Below are positions 27,321 to 36,552 of a DNA stretch of 64,000 bases, one piece after another. Position 1 is the stretch's first letter, and every line of letters begins with the position of its first letter. The notes beneath the pieces are model-generated. The model did no database searches, was not told the origin of the DNA, and worked only from the letters and a program-made list of their open reading frames with translations. The translations under genes and the position numbers were made by a program. Source of the DNA: Streptomyces asoensis (GTDB taxonomy: Bacteria; Actinomycetota; Actinomycetes; Streptomycetales; Streptomycetaceae); assembly GCF_016860545.1 (NCBI RefSeq), contig NZ_BNEB01000003.1, forward strand, positions 558,001 through 622,000. The letters are read 5' to 3'.

Positions 27321-27842
27321 ATGGCACATGGTTCCTCGGGGCTGAGGAGGGTCGTCCACGAGCTCGCCAAGTTCGGAGCCGTGGGCGGCGCGGGTCTGCT
27401 CGTCAACCTGGGCGTCTTCAACCTCGTCCGGCACATCACCGACCTGCCGGTGGTGCGCGCCAGCGTCATAGCGACCGTGGTGTCGATCGTCTTCAACTAC
27501 GTGGGGTTCCGCTACTTCACCTACCGTGACCGCGACAAGAGCGGGCGCACGAAGGAACTGACGCTGTTCCTGCTGTTCAGCGCGGTCGGACTGGTGATCG
27601 AGAACGGGCTGCTGTTCGCGGCGACCTACGGTTTCGGCTGGGACAGCCCGCTCCAGAACAACGTGTTCAAGTTCGTCGGCATCGGCGTCGCGACCCTGTT
27701 CAGGTTCTGGTCGTACCGGACGTGGGTGTTCCGGGCGTTGCCGGCGAAGGAGGCCGTCGCCGACGCCGAGTCGTTCCTCGCGGCGGCCGGACGGTCCCGC
27801 GAGCCCGAGCCCGAGCCGAGGGCCGGGCAGCGGGTGGGCTGA
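27321..27842 (+). CDS. GtrA family membrane protein
   Basis: The 173-residue protein has four predicted TM helices (about 18-38, 45-65, 85-105, 120-140) and the GtrA signature FGAVGGAGLLVNLGVFN near the start. RFWSYRTWVF follows the last helix. GtrA proteins are thought to flip or help export polyprenyl-linked sugars in surface-polysaccharide synthesis. The acidic, Pro-rich C-terminal tail is not conserved. The ATG has no strong ribosome site. It converges on the sensor kinase gene, with 28 bp between the stops. Confidence 0.88.
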   Translation: MAHGSSGLRRVVHELAKFGAVGGAGLLVNLGVFNLVRHITDLPVVRASVIATVVSIVFNYVGFRYFTYRDRDKSGRTKELTLFLLFSAVGLVIENGLLFAATYGFGWDSPLQNNVFKFVGIGVATLFRFWSYRTWVFRALPAKEAVADAESFLAAAGRSREPEPEPRAGQRVG

Positions 27843-27870
27843 GCGGTCGGCCGTTGCGGGCGCGCGGCGG

Positions 27871-29145
27871 CTACCTGACCGTCGGCTCGTCGTCCTCGGC
27901 GGACCGCTTCGGCGGGGCCGTGCGGGACAGGAACAGACCGAAGACCGCCGGCTGGGCCTGGAGCATCTCCAGACGGCCGCCGTCGGCCTCCGCGAGGTCG
28001 CGGGCGACCGCCAGCCCGATGCCCGTCGAGTTGCGGCCGCTGATGGTCCGCTCGAAGATCCGGGCGCCGAGGTCCGCGGGGACGCCGGGGCCCTCGTCCG
28101 TCACCTCCACCACGGCCTGGTTGCCGGTCACGCGGGTGCGCAGCGCCACCGTGCCGCCGCCGTGCATCAGGGAGTTCTCGATCAGGGCGGCCAGCACCTG
28201 GGCGACCGCGCCGGGGGTGCCCACCGCGCGCAGCCCGCGCTTGCCCGAGCTGACGATGGCCCGGCCCACCCCGCGGTAGGCGGGGCGCCACTCGGCGAGC
28301 TGCTGCTGGATGACCTCGTCGAGGTCGAAGGTGACCGCCGAGCCGGTGCGCGGGTCCCGGGCGTTGGTCAGGAGGCGTTCCACGACGTCCGTCAGGCGCT
28401 CGACCTGGGTGAGGGCGATCGTCGCCTCCTCCTTCACGGTGTCCGGGTCGTCGGTGAGGGTGATCTCCTCCAGGCGCATGGACAGTGCCGTCAGGGGCGT
28501 GCGCAGCTGGTGGGAGGCGTCCGCGGCCAGCCGGCGTTCGGCGGTCAGCATGCGGGCGATGCGCTCGGCCGAGGCGTCGAGGACGTCGGCGACCCGGTCG
28601 AGCTCGGGGACGGCGTAGCGCTTGTGCCGGGGCCGGGGGTCGCCGGAGCCGAGGCGTTCCGCCGTCTCGGCGAGGTCGGTGAGGGGGGAGGCGAGCCGGT
28701 TGGCCTGGCGGATGGCCAGCAGCACCGCCGCGATCACCGCGAGCAGTGCCACCAGGCCGATGATCAGCAGCGTGCGGCCGACCTCACGGGTCACCGTGGA
28801 GCGCGGCTCCTGGACCAGGACGGTCTCGCCCTCCTCGCCCTTGGCGGTCGACGTGATCACGTCGCCCTGCGGCTGGGCGCCGACCTGGATCGCGGGCCGG
28901 CCGGGGATCCTGATCTCCGCGTAGCGGTCCTGGGTGACCTGGTCGCGCAGTATCTCGGCGGTGACGTCCTCCGCGCCCACCAGCCGGCTGTCCACGATGC
29001 TGGCCAGCCGGAGCGCCTCGGAGTCCACCCGCTCCTGGGCGCTGTTGCTGATCGTGCGGGTCTCGACGATGACGAGGGACACCCCGAAGACGGCGATGAC
29101 GACCAGCACGACGGCAAGCGTGGACTGGATGAGACGGCGGCGCAC
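27871..29145 (-). CDS. sensor histidine kinase (HAMP-type, partner of the upstream regulator)
   Basis: The 424-residue protein has TM1 (about 6-28), a ~110-residue extracytoplasmic sensor, TM2 (about 140-162), HAMP, a DHp helix with the phospho-accepting His in DASHQLRTPLTAL, and a HATPase_c domain. NSLMHGGG is the N box, DEGPGVP the G1 box and STGIGLAVARDLAEADGG the G2 region. GTG 29145 was chosen for the GGAGGG 4 nt before it. It is encoded 136 bp after its response regulator. The signal sensed is unknown. Confidence 0.92.
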   Translation of the reverse strand: MRRRLIQSTLAVVLVVIAVFGVSLVIVETRTISNSAQERVDSEALRLASIVDSRLVGAEDVTAEILRDQVTQDRYAEIRIPGRPAIQVGAQPQGDVITSTAKGEEGETVLVQEPRSTVTREVGRTLLIIGLVALLAVIAAVLLAIRQANRLASPLTDLAETAERLGSGDPRPRHKRYAVPELDRVADVLDASAERIARMLTAERRLAADASHQLRTPLTALSMRLEEITLTDDPDTVKEEATIALTQVERLTDVVERLLTNARDPRTGSAVTFDLDEVIQQQLAEWRPAYRGVGRAIVSSGKRGLRAVGTPGAVAQVLAALIENSLMHGGGTVALRTRVTGNQAVVEVTDEGPGVPADLGARIFERTISGRNSTGIGLAVARDLAEADGGRLEMLQAQPAVFGLFLSRTAPPKRSAEDDEPTVR

Positions 29146-29281
29146 GAGACCCTCCGGGGGGATGACGGGGTGAGGCCGGCGAGGACGGCCGGCCCGGGGG
29201 CGCGGGGAACTGCGCGACCAGCCCCCACGGCCCGCGGCCGACAACGCGACCGCGTCATCGGCCGAGCCCCGGCGGCAGCGC

Positions 29282-29959
29282 TCAGCTCTTCTCGAAGCGG
29301 AAGCCGACGCCCCGCACGGTGGCGATGTAGCGGGGGTTCGCCGCGTCGTCGCCGAGCTTCTTGCGCAGCCAGGAGATGTGCATGTCGAGGGTCTTCGTCG
29401 ACGACCACCAGGTGGTGTCCCAGACCTCGCGCATCAGCTGATCGCGGGTCACGACCCGGCCCGCGTCGCGGACGAGGACCCGCAGCAGGTCGAACTCCTT
29501 CGCGGTGAGCTGGAGTTCCTCCTCGCCCATCCAGGCGCGGTGCGACTCGACGTCGATGCGCACGCCGTGGGTGGCGGGCGGCTGCTGCGGCTCGGACGCG
29601 CCGCGGCGCAGCAGGGCCCGGACCCGGGCCAGCAGCTCGGCCAGCCGGAAGGGCTTGGTGACGTAGTCGTCGGCGCCCGCGTCCAGTCCGACGACGGTGT
29701 CGACCTCGTCGGCGCGCGCGGTCAGGATGAGGATCGGGATGGCGTGGCCCTCGGAGCGCAGCCGGCGGGCCACCTCCAGACCGTCCATGCCGGGCAGCCC
29801 GAGGTCGAGCACGACCAGGTCGACGCCGCCCTGCATTCCGGCGTCGAGCGCGGTGGGACCGTCCTCACGCACCTCGACCTCGTAGCCTTCCCGGCGCAGG
29901 GCGCGGGCCAGCGGCTCCGAGATGGACGCGTCGTCCTCGGCGAGCAGTACTCGGGTCAT
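29282..29959 (-). CDS. OmpR/PhoB-family response regulator
   Basis: The 225-residue protein has a receiver domain (1-118) with acidic pocket Glu8-Asp9-Asp10, phospho-acceptor Asp52 (VVLDLGLPG), Thr in ILTARAD and Lys in YVTKPF. A winged-helix DNA-binding domain follows (about 130-225) with LTAKEFDLLRVL and SWLRKKLGDDAANPRYIATVRGVGFRF split across its wing. It is the first gene of the pair with the downstream kinase. An ATG start at 29959 opens it. Targets are unknown; the adjacent POT transporter and the surface-protein operon are natural candidates to test. Confidence 0.94.
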   Translation of the reverse strand: MTRVLLAEDDASISEPLARALRREGYEVEVREDGPTALDAGMQGGVDLVVLDLGLPGMDGLEVARRLRSEGHAIPILILTARADEVDTVVGLDAGADDYVTKPFRLAELLARVRALLRRGASEPQQPPATHGVRIDVESHRAWMGEEELQLTAKEFDLLRVLVRDAGRVVTRDQLMREVWDTTWWSSTKTLDMHISWLRKKLGDDAANPRYIATVRGVGFRFEKS

Positions 29960-30143
29960 GAGCTGATGGTAGTCCGCGCCGGGCGGCGGCCGAAGTGTGA
30001 TCGCCCGGCTGTTTCTTACTCACGGACATGCCGGACAGACGGCGTGTCCGTGACCCGCCGTCCCGCCGTCGATCTTGGTACGGACCTACGGTCGGGGGAT
30101 GGCATCCTGGTGCAGACCTTCAAATACCCGATCACGGTTCCTT

Positions 30144-30157
30144 GATCACCTGTGATC
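30144..30157. promoter_or_regulatory. inverted repeat GATCAC-CT-GTGATC upstream of the POT gene
   Basis: This perfect 6-bp-arm repeat lies in the 528-bp gene-free region 29960-30487. A further GATCAC stands at 30130. Downstream, ACCTTCGG (30228-30235) pairs with CCGAAGGT (30251-30258) and a GGCCGG/CCGGCC hairpin follows, so the POT mRNA may have a long structured leader. No known riboswitch was recognised. Confidence 0.4.
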
Positions 30158-30487
30158 CGTGTCTCAAGTCCTTCCATATCCGGCGTTGTGCTGCCGTATG
30201 GTGAAAGAACGCCTGTAGCACGCAACGACCTTCGGCGGTCGGCTCGACTCCCGAAGGTCACTTTTGTGTGCGGGCCGGTTCCCGCCGGCCTCGAAAGGAA
30301 TGACCTGTGGCCGGGCCCCCCGAAGCGAGGGGGCGTGGATCCCGGTGGCCGTCGTCCGCCGCTCCGAGACCCGGAGCGGACTCCCCTGGGGCGTAGGGGT
30401 GGGACGAAGCGGTCCGCCGGTGCCGGCCGCCCCCCACCGGGCGCGCGGCACTCACGTGCGGCGCGTCCCGACCAGCAAGGAACGACC

Positions 30488-31984
30488 ATGGCGTCCAGCC
30501 TGACGAAGGACTCGGTGACTCCGGGCACCCCCGGTTCCGAGAAGACCTTCTTCGGCCACCCCCGCGGACTGGCCACTCTCTTCATGACCGAGATGTGGGA
30601 GCGTTTCTCCTACTACGGCATGAGGGCACTGCTCCCGCTGTACCTCGTCGCTCCGGGCGGCCTGCACCTCAGCGCGGCGACCGCGACCGCGATCTACTCC
30701 GTGTACGTGTCCCTGGTGTACCTGCTGGCGATGCCCGGCGGCTGGTTCGGCGACCGGGTCTGGGGCCCGCGCAGGACCGTGGCCGTCGCCGGCGCCGTCA
30801 TCATGCTCGGCCACCTCACGCTGGCGCTGCCCTCGTCCGGCACGTTCTACGCCGGCCTCGGTCTCGTGGCGATCGGCTCGGGCCTGCTGAAGGCCAACAT
30901 CTCCACGATGGTCGGCCACCTCTACGAGGGCCGGGACGACGCCCGCCGCGACGGTGGCTTCACCGTCTTCTACATGGGCATCAACCTCGGCGCCTTCGCC
31001 GCGCCGCTGGTCATCGGCACCATCGGTGAGAACGTCAGCTGGCACCTGGGCTTCGCGCTCGCCGCGCTCGGCATGGCCCTGGGCCTGGGCCAGTTCCTGC
31101 TCGGCAGCCGCCACCTCGCGGACCGCTCCAGCGTCGTCCCGAAGCCGCTGTCGGCCCAGGAGAAGTCCTCGACGCTGCGCAAGGCCGCGATCTGGGCCGT
31201 CGTCGCCCTCGTCTTCTACGCGATCGTCGGCTTCTCCGGCCACTACACGCTGAACTGGCTGCTGGTCCCGCTGACCCTGCTCGGCGTGATCATCCCGGTC
31301 CTGGTCCTGACCCGCATAAAGCGCGACAAGGAGCTGGACCGCACGGAGCAGTCGTCGATGTCCGCGTACATCTGGTTCTTCGTCGCCGCGGCCGTCTTCT
31401 GGATGATCTACGACCAGGGCGGCTCGACCCTGTCGATCTTCGCCGACTCCTCCGCCGAGAACACCGTCTTCGGCTGGGAGTTCCCGGTCTCGTGGTACCA
31501 GTCCGTCAACCCGGTCCTGATCATGGCGCTGGCCCCGGTCTTCGCCTGGGTGTGGCTCGCGCTGAACCGGCGCGGCAAGGAGCCGAGCACGGTCGTGAAG
31601 TTCGCCTCCGGCCTGGTCCTCGTCGGTGCGTCCTTCTTCCTCTTCCTGGCCCCGCTGTCGATCGCCGAGGGCGGTCACAAGGCGGCCGCGATGTGGCTGG
31701 TGGCGATCTACTTCGTGCAGACCGTCGGTGAGCTGCTGCTCTCCCCCGTCGGCCTCTCCGTCACGACGAAGATGGCGCCTGCCAAGTACGCCTCCCAGAT
31801 GATGGGCGTCTGGTTCCTGGCCGTCACCGCCGGTGACGCCACGACCGGCCTGCTGTCCATCGCCGGCGTCGACCTCAACAAGACGGGCATCGTCGCCCTG
31901 GAGGCCACGCTCGCCGTGGTCGCCGGTGTCGCGGTGTGGATGTACCGCAACAAGGTCAAGGAGCTCATGGGCGCCGTCCGCTGA
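30488..31984 (+). CDS. POT/PTR family proton-dependent di/tripeptide transporter
   Basis: The 498-residue membrane protein has 12-14 TM helices. Its POT signature includes the ExxER-type motif MTEMWERFSYYGMRALLPLY (about 34-53) for proton coupling and GGWFGDRVWGPRRT in the first loop. FYMGINLGAFAAP forms the second PTR2 signature. It imports short peptides with protons. The ATG has AAGGAACG upstream. A long leader precedes it and a strong bidirectional terminator follows, so it is monocistronic. Import of dipeptides fits with the dipeptidase encoded 5 kb away, though they are not linked in an operon. Confidence 0.94.
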   Translation: MASSLTKDSVTPGTPGSEKTFFGHPRGLATLFMTEMWERFSYYGMRALLPLYLVAPGGLHLSAATATAIYSVYVSLVYLLAMPGGWFGDRVWGPRRTVAVAGAVIMLGHLTLALPSSGTFYAGLGLVAIGSGLLKANISTMVGHLYEGRDDARRDGGFTVFYMGINLGAFAAPLVIGTIGENVSWHLGFALAALGMALGLGQFLLGSRHLADRSSVVPKPLSAQEKSSTLRKAAIWAVVALVFYAIVGFSGHYTLNWLLVPLTLLGVIIPVLVLTRIKRDKELDRTEQSSMSAYIWFFVAAAVFWMIYDQGGSTLSIFADSSAENTVFGWEFPVSWYQSVNPVLIMALAPVFAWVWLALNRRGKEPSTVVKFASGLVLVGASFFLFLAPLSIAEGGHKAAAMWLVAIYFVQTVGELLLSPVGLSVTTKMAPAKYASQMMGVWFLAVTAGDATTGLLSIAGVDLNKTGIVALEATLAVVAGVAVWMYRNKVKELMGAVR

Positions 31985-32005
31985 CGCCCGTCCCGAGCGA
32001 CGACG

Positions 32006-32046
32006 CGGAGGGCCGCCGCACCCGAGGGGGGTGCGGCGGCCCTCCG
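32006..32046. terminator. bidirectional terminator, 17-bp stem
   Basis: Bases 32006-32022 pair with 32030-32046 without mismatch around a 7-nt loop. It serves the POT gene and the convergent surface-protein operon. Confidence 0.93.
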
Positions 32047-32069
32047 CCCGTTCCGGTGGTTCCGCGCGG

Positions 32070-33419
32070 TCAGCGGGTCCTGCGTCCCGGCATGAACGTG
32101 AAGACCGCACCGCCCAGCAGGATCGCCGTGCCCGCCACCAAGCCCAGCGCCTTCAGGGCGCCGTGGTCGCCGGATCCCGTCTCCGCGAGGCCGCCGCTCG
32201 TGGAGGCGGCCCCTCCGGAGGACGAGGACGAGGACGAACCGCTGCCGCCGGACGCGCCGCTCGCCTGTTCCGCCGTGTTCAGGGTGAGCGAGACGGCCGT
32301 GCTGTCCGGCGTGCAGACGGTCTTCGTCCCCATGGCCTCGATGGTGAGGACACCCGGGGAGAGCGTGGAGTCACCCGTCGCGCCGGGCTTGTAGACGCCC
32401 TTGAGGTCCGGGATCTCGATCGGTGTGCCCTGCGGGATCGTCGCCGCGTTCAGCGGCCCCTCCACCGTCACCGAGCCCGTGTCCGCGCCGCCCAGCACGA
32501 TCTGCATCGTCGGCTTGACCTTGCCGGCCGGGATGTCGATCGGGCTGTCCATCACCGACTTCTTGAACTGCACGGTGAGGTCGTAACTCCCGCCGCTCTT
32601 CTTGGCGTTGATCTGGATCGGCGAGGTCGCCCTCTTCTCCCCGATGGGTGAGGCGCAGGTGTAGGGGATGTCGACGACCTTCCCCGTGAAGTCGGTCTGT
32701 CCGCCGTCCCCGCCGGTCGCGGACGCCGACGGCGAGGTGCCGGGCGTGCCCGACGGGCTCGTCGAGGGCGACGGACTCTGGCTCTGCGAGGGGTCGGGGG
32801 ACGTGCTCGTCGAGGGCGAACCCGAGCCGGAACCCGAACCGCCGCCCCCCGCCGTCACGGTGATGGTCACCGCCGGCCGGACGGCCTCCGTCGGCGCGCA
32901 CTTGGTGTCCGTGGACAGCGCGTTGACGACGTACGCGTCCGGCGTCAGCGTCACCTGCCCGGCCGCCGTCAGCTTCAGCGTGCCCTTCATGTCGGACAGC
33001 GTCATCGCGCCGCCCTTGGGGATCGCCGGGTTCTCGCGCGGCCCCTGCATCGCGATGTCGGCGCTCTGCGCGCCGGCCGCCTTCAGGGTGCCGGACGGCT
33101 GGACCGAGTTCGCGGGCAGGTCGATGATGTCGGGATTCTTCGAGGCGGCCTGGGTGAACTTCCAGACGATGTCGACGGTGTCGCCCACCTCGGCCGTGGC
33201 CGGGGCGGTGATGTCGACCTTGGTGGTGCCGTTGACGTCCGGCAGGCCGATGCCCGAGGGCGGTACGCACTTGGTGGCGTAGGACACCTCGGCGGCCTGC
33301 GCCTGTCCGGCGCTCACGCCCAGCAGGACGGCCGCCCCGGTGAACAGGACGGCGGCGCCCGCCGCCGCCGCTCTCCTGCGTACGGGCGCGCGGTCGGGTG
33401 ATACGGCTCTCTCACTCAC
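32070..33419 (-). CDS. cell-surface protein with duplicated beta domain and LAETG sortase signal
   Basis: The 449-residue protein has a signal peptide (cut near AQAAE). Two related domains (about 45-190 and 245-385) are separated by a Ser/Pro/Thr-rich linker. A Ser/Gly-rich spacer then leads to the sorting signal LAETGSGDHG, a TM and a short basic tail FMPGRRTR. LAxTG is the motif preferred by class E sortases of actinomycetes, which attach proteins to the wall. The second domain is homologous to that of the first gene of this operon (TCASPIGEK compared with ACQTPIGAK). The GTG start overlaps the upstream gene by 8 bp. Ligand unknown. Confidence 0.85.
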   Translation of the reverse strand: MSERAVSPDRAPVRRRAAAAGAAVLFTGAAVLLGVSAGQAQAAEVSYATKCVPPSGIGLPDVNGTTKVDITAPATAEVGDTVDIVWKFTQAASKNPDIIDLPANSVQPSGTLKAAGAQSADIAMQGPRENPAIPKGGAMTLSDMKGTLKLTAAGQVTLTPDAYVVNALSTDTKCAPTEAVRPAVTITVTAGGGGSGSGSGSPSTSTSPDPSQSQSPSPSTSPSGTPGTSPSASATGGDGGQTDFTGKVVDIPYTCASPIGEKRATSPIQINAKKSGGSYDLTVQFKKSVMDSPIDIPAGKVKPTMQIVLGGADTGSVTVEGPLNAATIPQGTPIEIPDLKGVYKPGATGDSTLSPGVLTIEAMGTKTVCTPDSTAVSLTLNTAEQASGASGGSGSSSSSSSGGAASTSGGLAETGSGDHGALKALGLVAGTAILLGGAVFTFMPGRRTR

Positions 33420-34539
33420 GTGGATCCCTTCCTGCGGGAGTCGTGGGGTTCGTCGGTCGCTGTTCGTGCGGTGCGGAGAGCCGGCCCGCCGGGCCGACCG
33501 GACCGGTGTCCGGGCCGAACCAGGGCAGGGTCGTGTTCGGGGCGGAGGGCGTGGCGGAGGGCGCGGTCCGCGAGGGCGGACCCGCCGTCCGGCGCCGGCG
33601 CCCGCGGCCCGGGGCGCGCCGCGTAGCCGCCGGCGCGTGGGCGGGCCGCCGGGCGGCGCGGGGTGGGCGCACCCGGTCCACCACCGCCATGCCGACGCGG
33701 AAGACCGCGGCCGGCACCACCAGGCAGAGCAGGATCCAGAACAGGGTCACGCCCCACGGACGGCCCACGCCCCACGGCTGCTCGGCGAGGACCGTCGCGC
33801 CGTACTTCAGGGAGACGGTGTAGTCGCCGTGCGCGCCGGCGGCGAGTTCGACGGGCAGTTCCACCCGGGCCCTCTCGCCGGGGCCGAGCGTGCCGTGCCA
33901 CTGCCGCTCGTCCCACTCCGGGGCGAACACCCCGTGCGCGGTGCCCACCTGGAAGACGGGGTCCTTGACGGCCGCGGTGCCCGCGTTGCCGACGGTGAAG
34001 ACCAGCGTGCGCGAGGGCGGCGCCCCGAACCAGGTCAGCAGGGAGCCCGAGCCGTCCAGCCGGGTGTCGCTGAGCACCGAGAGGCGCCCCCCGGCAGTCT
34101 GCGCGGGCAGCGGTTCGACGGGGTGTCCGGCCACCTGGAACACCGCGTCGGCCTGCGCCTTCGCTCCGGTCGCGGTGGCCACGTGCACCACACAGGGGCA
34201 CGGCACCGGCGGCTCGGCCACCGGCAGCGCCCGGCTGAAGCGGCCGTCGGCGTCGGTGGTGACGGCCCGGCCGTCGGCGTTGGCGCAGGAGTTGGTCCCG
34301 CCGACCAGGCCCCGGGCCGGTGTCGCCTGCCCGCAGACCAGCAGCATCAGCAGGGTGCGCGACCGCCATCCGCTGCCGCTGACGGTGACCGAGCCGCCCG
34401 TCCCCGCCTGTGCCGTGGAGAGGGTGACGGCCGGTTTTCCGTCCGCCGTGGCGGAGGCGTGCGCCGGCACCGGCCAGAGCGGGAGCAGCGTCAGGAGCAG
34501 CGCCGCCAACGGCACCGCGGTCCGCGCATTGCCTCTCAC
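33412..34539 (-). CDS. secreted, membrane-anchored Ig-like protein of the surface operon
   Basis: The 375-residue protein has a signal peptide ending near HASA, then two beta-rich regions. The first (about 35-135) has a VSGSGW start and four Cys (LVCGQ, NSCAN, CPCVV) that could pair. The second (about 150-255) has FTVGNAGTAAVKDPVF, like CARDB or NEW3 Ig folds. A TM (about 270-292) and a Pro/Arg-rich cytoplasmic tail of ~80 residues end it. The GTG overlaps the preceding stop (GTGA). It is probably a membrane partner or anchor for the sortase substrates encoded either side. No enzyme motif was found. Confidence 0.72.
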   Translation of the reverse strand: MRGNARTAVPLAALLLTLLPLWPVPAHASATADGKPAVTLSTAQAGTGGSVTVSGSGWRSRTLLMLLVCGQATPARGLVGGTNSCANADGRAVTTDADGRFSRALPVAEPPVPCPCVVHVATATGAKAQADAVFQVAGHPVEPLPAQTAGGRLSVLSDTRLDGSGSLLTWFGAPPSRTLVFTVGNAGTAAVKDPVFQVGTAHGVFAPEWDERQWHGTLGPGERARVELPVELAAGAHGDYTVSLKYGATVLAEQPWGVGRPWGVTLFWILLCLVVPAAVFRVGMAVVDRVRPPRAARRPAHAPAATRRAPGRGRRRRTAGPPSRTAPSATPSAPNTTLPWFGPDTGPVGPAGRLSAPHEQRPTNPTTPAGRDPRE

Positions 34540-35366
34540 GTCCGCGCTCCCCTCGTCCCGGCCCGGACCGTGGCCGTCCGGCGCCGATGTCGTCGTACGG
34601 CCACGGCGGCCACCGCGGCCGGCAGCACGCCGGCGGCCGTGCCCGCCGCCGCGCCCCACGGCACGAACCGGGCCGACGCCCGCCCGGTGGCGCGTGCCGC
34701 ACCCGGCGCCGTCACCGTCAGCCGGACGGTGACCGCGTCGAGGGCGGGACGGTCGGGCCACGGTTCGTCGAGTTCCAGGCGGCGGCCCGGGGCCAGGCGG
34801 ACGGGCAGGGTGCGCGGCGCCCGGTCCAGGACGGCGCCGAGGACACCGTCCGCGTGCACGGCGAGCCGGGGCACGAGGGCCGTCGTGCCCCGGTTGACCA
34901 GCTCGTACGTGATGCGGTCGCCGCGCACGGTCACGTGCTCGACGGTCAGCGCGGCCAGCGCGGGGCCGCCGACCCGGATCAGCAGCGGGACGGCCGACTC
35001 CCGGCCGCCCGCGTCCCGTACGACGACCTCGGCGGACCGGTCGCCGGGCGGGGCGTCCGCTGGGACCGTCACCGTGAAGGGCACCTCGGCGCGGGTGCGG
35101 GCGGGCACCGCGAGGGCCCGCTCCACGAAGGCGACCCGCAGGCCGTCCCCGGTGGCGCGCAGCCGCACGGTGAGCGGCCGCGTGCCCCGGTTGGTCACCC
35201 AGACCGTGTCCCGCAGCGACGCCCCGGGGATGCCCTCCGCGTAGAACGACGGCCGCCCGCCGCCGGAGGGCGCGGCCGACCAGCCGCCGGCGGTGGCCGG
35301 ACCGGCCGCGAGCAGCAGCGGGAGCGACAGGGTCAGCAGCAGGACACGGGCGGCGGCGTACGGCAT
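34536..35366 (-). CDS. secreted WxL/DUF916-like Ig-fold protein with C-terminal TM
   Basis: The 276-residue protein has a signal peptide (cut after GPATA). It then shows a pattern typical of DUF916-type peptidoglycan-associated proteins: DTVWVTNRGTRPLTVRLRA, VPFTVTVPADAPPGDRSAEV and a second Ig-like repeat. A TM (about 237-258) and an Arg-rich tail follow. ATG 35366 was chosen because GGAG lies 8 nt before it; a GTG five codons earlier has no site. Similarity to DUF916 is by eye and needs a profile search. It overlaps the next gene by 4 bp. Confidence 0.7.
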   Translation of the reverse strand: MPYAAARVLLLTLSLPLLLAAGPATAGGWSAAPSGGGRPSFYAEGIPGASLRDTVWVTNRGTRPLTVRLRATGDGLRVAFVERALAVPARTRAEVPFTVTVPADAPPGDRSAEVVVRDAGGRESAVPLLIRVGGPALAALTVEHVTVRGDRITYELVNRGTTALVPRLAVHADGVLGAVLDRAPRTLPVRLAPGRRLELDEPWPDRPALDAVTVRLTVTAPGAARATGRASARFVPWGAAAGTAAGVLPAAVAAVAVRRHRRRTATVRAGTRGART

Positions 35367-35399
35367 CGGCGGCTCCAGCACTCGTACGGGCGGGCGGTG

Positions 35400-36122
35400 T
35401 CAGCGGCGGGCGCGTGCCGTCTGGCCCCGCCGGGTCAGCCACAGGGCGCCCGCGGCGCCCGCGAGCAGCACCGTGCCGCCGAAGGTGCCGAGGGCTATGG
35501 CGGAGTCCTCGGGGCCGGTCTGCGGGAGGTCGCCGCCGGAACCGCCGTCGCTCGTCGTGCCGTCCGAGCCGCCGCTCCCGCCGCTCGTGCCGCTCGTGCC
35601 GCCCCCGCCGCCCGCGGCGGTCACGTCGAGGGTCAGCGAGGGGCCGGGGTTGTTGCCGGGGGTGCAGGTGGTGGTCGTGCCGAGCGCCTTGATGGTGAGC
35701 ACACCGGCCGTGAAGGTGACCTTGCCGGTCTTCTTCGGGGTGTAGGTGCCGCTCAGGTCGTTGATCTTGATCGGGGTGTTCTCGGGGATCGCGGCCTGGT
35801 TGGCGGAGCCGGTGACGTTCAGGGTGCCGCTGTCGGCGCCGCCGAGCTTGATGGTGGCGCTGGGCTCCATGGAGCCCGCGCCGAGTTCGACGGGGCTGGA
35901 TGAGACGCCCTTCTGCCAGGACATGGTGATCCTGTAGCCGCTGCCGCTCCTGACGCTCCTGATGTCTATGGGCGACACGGCGCTCTTGGCACCGATGGGC
36001 GTCTGACAGGCGTAGTTGACGTTCACGACCTGGGCCACGGCCACGGGGGCGGCCGTCCACACCGCCGAGCTGGCCAGGGCCGCGGCAGTCGCGAGCACGG
36101 CGGTTCGCTTCCGGTTCGACAC
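35400..36122 (-). CDS. cell-surface protein with LPQTG sortase signal
   Basis: The 240-residue protein has a signal peptide (to about AVAVA), one beta domain (about 32-170) homologous to domain 2 of the operon's last gene, a Gly/Ser/Thr-rich spacer and LPQTGPEDS. A TM and a basic tail (LTRRGQTARARR) follow. This is a complete sortase substrate. The domain holds two conserved Cys (YACQTPIG and TTTCTPG) likely to form a disulfide. It is the first gene of the four-gene operon, with a GTG start. The 1.65-kb upstream region carries no gene but a 98-bp repeat array. Confidence 0.85.
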   Translation of the reverse strand: MSNRKRTAVLATAAALASSAVWTAAPVAVAQVVNVNYACQTPIGAKSAVSPIDIRSVRSGSGYRITMSWQKGVSSSPVELGAGSMEPSATIKLGGADSGTLNVTGSANQAAIPENTPIKINDLSGTYTPKKTGKVTFTAGVLTIKALGTTTTCTPGNNPGPSLTLDVTAAGGGGGTSGTSGGSGGSDGTTSDGGSGGDLPQTGPEDSAIALGTFGGTVLLAGAAGALWLTRRGQTARARR

Positions 36123-36552
36123 GGTCCCGTCCCCTCACTCCCACCGCCCCGCCCTTACTGACGAGGCATCAGATTGAGCCGTCAAGGTACGCCCGGGCCG
36201 TTGAGGAAGGAAGAGAACGCACGCCCCGAAGTCCCACCGACCCGGGCCCGGCCCCGGGGACCCACAAGACCCGACCCCGACGGCCCGGAAGGCCCACGAG
36301 GCCCGGGGCACGGCGGCCGCGCGGGGCGCGGTGCGGCGGGGGGGACCGGGGTGCGGTACCGGCGGGGGGGGCGGGTACGGGTGCCGGCCGGGGGCGGGCG
36401 GGTGCAGCTGCTGGCCGAGGCCGGGGCGAGTGTCGGCCAGTGGACGAGGTGCAGGTGTCGCCCCGGGGGGGGCTGGTGCGGGTGCCGGTCGGCGGGCAGG
36501 TACGGGTGTCGCCCCGGGGGGGCGGGTACCGGCCGGGGGCGAGGCGCAAGGG

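Noticed and set aside
27871..29959. Assignment of the two-component pair to a named system such as CseBC or PhoPR
   Set aside because: The sequence shows only generic OmpR-type features, and the context does not identify a named pair.
30264..30503. Possible leader peptide before the POT gene
   Set aside because: The internal ATG has no correctly spaced ribosome site, the composition is random-like, and the frame merely overlaps the POT start.
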